Below, in pieces: positions 48,120 through 49,158 of a stretch of DNA of 49,158 nucleotides. The DNA is from Lactobacillus equicursoris DSM 19284 = JCM 14600 = CIP 110162. Its GTDB lineage: Bacteria > Bacillota > Bacilli > Lactobacillales > Lactobacillaceae. The stretch is taken from contig NZ_AZDU01000010.1 in the NCBI RefSeq assembly GCF_001434815.1, forward strand, positions 1 to 49,158, read 5' to 3'. Both the position numbers and the translations under genes were made by a program. The notes beneath the pieces are model-generated. The model was not told the origin of the DNA. It did not search any database and worked only from the letters and a program-made list of their open reading frames with translations. How positions within the stretch are numbered: position 1 is the first letter of the stretch; every line of letters begins with the position of its first letter.

Positions 48120-48255
48120 AAAAAAAGAGACTCACGTGCCCCGGCTTAGCCGCTGGCACATAAGTCTCACTAATTAAGACAAGCCCAGAAGGCGCAGTGC
48201 CTTCGGCTGTTGGTCTTGTCGCAAGTCTGGTTAGGCTTGCCGTTACTCCCTTATG
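48120..48255 (-). promoter_or_regulatory. yybP-ykoY (Mn2+) riboswitch with terminator
   Basis: On the minus strand CATAAGGGAGTAACGGCAAG opens the aptamer and GAGACTTATG closes it (48159-48168), so P1 is CATAAG/CTTATG flanked by GGGAGTA and GAGA, the family hallmark. The segment GAGACTTATGTGCC (48155-48168) also pairs fully, with two G-U, with GGCACGTGAGTCTC (48127-48140), which is followed by TTTTTTT. P1 and terminator are mutually exclusive: with Mn2+ bound, P1 forms and the ATPase is transcribed, an ON switch. Confidence 0.82.
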
Positions 48256-48278
48256 ATTGAATAATCGTTTTCATCCTT

Positions 48279-48307
48279 AATATACCAAAAATGGGGTGGT
48301 TTAACAA
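48279..48307 (-). promoter_or_regulatory. Promoter of the riboswitch-ATPase transcript
   Basis: On the minus strand TTGTTA (48302-48307) and TATATT (48279-48284) are 17 bp apart, placing the transcript start shortly before the aptamer. Confidence 0.65.
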
Positions 48308-48346
48308 GGACGATTTTTTGGGGGACGGGGTGAGACACGGGAGCTT

Positions 48347-48743
48347 GGTTGAGGTGGCGATCATTTTGAGCAGAGCATCGCTTCGGTTGAGATCATTTTG
48401 AGCCTTTTTTAAAAAATAATTTTTCAACTTCCCAAAAATTACTCAACCGTAATTCTTGCTGCACACGAATTTACTCAACTGCGGAAAATGCTGCTCACAA
48501 ACTTACTCAACCAAACCCAGACCATGCACAAAAACTATGTCAACTAGCAAATTGACTGCACACAAGTTTACTCAAGTAAAGAAAAAGCTGCTCACGAACT
48601 TACTCAACTAAGGTCGATCGGCTGGCAGTTGAGTAAGTTTTGGGCCACAGTTTTGCTTACTTGAGTATGATTGTGTGCACGCTTTTTTAAAAAAGGACCA
48701 TAGTTGAGTAAATTTTGGGCAGCAACGCCTATTACTTGAGTCA
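48347..48743. repeat. 32-bp-period array with inverted half (island B)
   Basis: TTACTCAAC-type sites start at 48439, 48471, 48503, 48536, 48568 and 48600 (steps 32, 32, 33, 32, 32). Inverse sites (GTTGAGTAA) start at 48628, 48660, 48703 and 48735 (steps 32, 43, 32). The two inner pairs share the centre 48618; AACTTACTCAACT (48597-48609) and its exact inverse (48627-48639) face each other. At the left end GATCATTTTGAGC repeats at 48359 and 48391, also 32 bp apart. A second element, GCTGCaCACgAA, lies between sites. No gene is visible. Confidence 0.85.
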
Positions 48744-48767
48744 GTTTGTGTGCATCCCTCCCCCAGT

Positions 48768-49158
48768 TTGACTCAACCGGGTCTGATTTGCCCTTTTTTC
48801 GCCCCCAAGTTGACTCAACCGGGCCGCTTTTGCAGCTTTTTTTGCCCCCAAGTTGACTCAACCGAATCCGATTTGCTGCTTTTTTGCCCCCATTTTGACT
48901 CAACCGAACCTGGTTTGCCGCTTTTTTGCCCCCATTTTGACTCAACCGGATCCGATTTGCTGCTTTTTGGCCCCCATTTTGACTCAACCGGACTGTTTTT
49001 GCCGCTTTTTTGCCCCCAAGTTGACTCAACCGAACCCAGTTTGCCGCTTTTTTGCCCCCAAGTTGACTCAACCGGACCGCTTTTTCCCTTTTTTTGCCCC
49101 CGAGTTGACTCAACCGGATCCGGTTTACCGCTTTTTTGCCCCCATTTTGACTCAACCG
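48768..49158. repeat. 42-bp tandem repeat, ten copies, running off the window (island D)
   Basis: TTGACTCAACCG starts at 48768, 48810, 48853, 48895, 48937, 48979, 49021, 49063, 49105 and 49147: period 42 with a single step of 43. The unit ends in TTTTTTGCCCCCAAG or ...CCCCCATT. It shares the core ACTCAAC with the neighbouring 32-bp array. The period keeps a minus-strand frame open (LGGKKAANRIRLSQ-like), but it has no start signal inside the window. The array continues past position 49158. Confidence 0.9.

Noticed and set aside
48604-49155. 183-codon minus-strand frame with 14-residue repeats (GGKKAANRIRLSQ)
   Set aside because: The frame stays open only because the DNA repeat is 42 bp; no ribosome site, no start signal, and the translated sequence is low complexity. 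A gene starting right of the window cannot be excluded.
48300-49158. Chromosomal origin or DnaA-box cluster
   Set aside because: No TTATNCACA boxes and no dnaA or dnaN nearby; the core ACTCAAC is unrelated.

Overview
The window looks like chromosome from a low-GC Firmicute of the genus Lactobacillus, most likely L. delbrueckii. The reasons are the run pcrA-ligA-camS-gatCAB-dagK-(TMEM175)-rlmCD, an average GC near 50 % with GC-rich third codon positions in the housekeeping genes, AAGGAG-type ribosome sites, and a PTS/phospho-beta-glucosidase sugar operon. The species call is inference from gene content; no database was consulted.

Layout. 0.3-2.5 kb: an IS4-superfamily insertion sequence with a small accessory ORF. 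2.5-12.8 kb: a defence island, AT-rich in part, with a winged-helix protein, an AbiH-type abortive-infection protein and a complete type I restriction-modification locus. hsdR-hsdM-hsdS are on the minus strand; a tyrosine recombinase and a second, headless, oppositely oriented hsdS lie beside them. Short inverted repeats shared by the two hsdS genes make this a shufflon-like, phase-variable specificity locus. 12.8-18.2 kb: a mosaic of small secreted proteins, a Fic protein, arsenate reductase, an NAD(P)-binding protein, several gene remnants and two unusual repeat islands. 18.2-22.9 kb: acetyltransferases, a second Fic protein behind a strikingly symmetric operator, an ATP-grasp protein, a frameshifted XRE regulator and a broken two-ORF remnant. 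22.9-25.3 kb: a decayed integrated element bounded by a 19-bp direct repeat, inserted in the 3' end of rlmCD and carrying a serine-recombinase remnant. 25.3-37.0 kb: the conserved housekeeping block (RNA methylation, lipid recycling, Gln-tRNA amidotransferase, lipoprotein CamS, DNA ligase, helicase PcrA). 37.0-39.0 kb: a cell-wall glucosaminidase, an ECF S-component, tRNA-Leu and SprT. 39.0-45.4 kb: a beta-glucoside operon (licT, bglP, two GH1 phospho-beta-glucosidases) controlled by LicT antiterminator/terminator elements and a likely cre site. 45.4-48.3 kb: a cation P-type ATPase under what reads as a yybP-ykoY (Mn2+) riboswitch, suggesting manganese export. 48.3-49.16 kb: a long phased repeat island running off the window end.

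Three things stand out. (1) Arrays of short sites repeat at 32 bp or 42 bp, close to three or four turns of B-DNA, and two of the arrays have dyad symmetry about one centre. (2) The Fic gene at 19.5 kb sits behind four copies of a 7-bp site placed symmetrically at 20-bp steps, which suggests autoregulation by its winged-helix domain. (3) In the hsdS shuffling locus, the ribosome site of the recombinase gene lies inside the terminator hairpin of the silent hsdS cassette.
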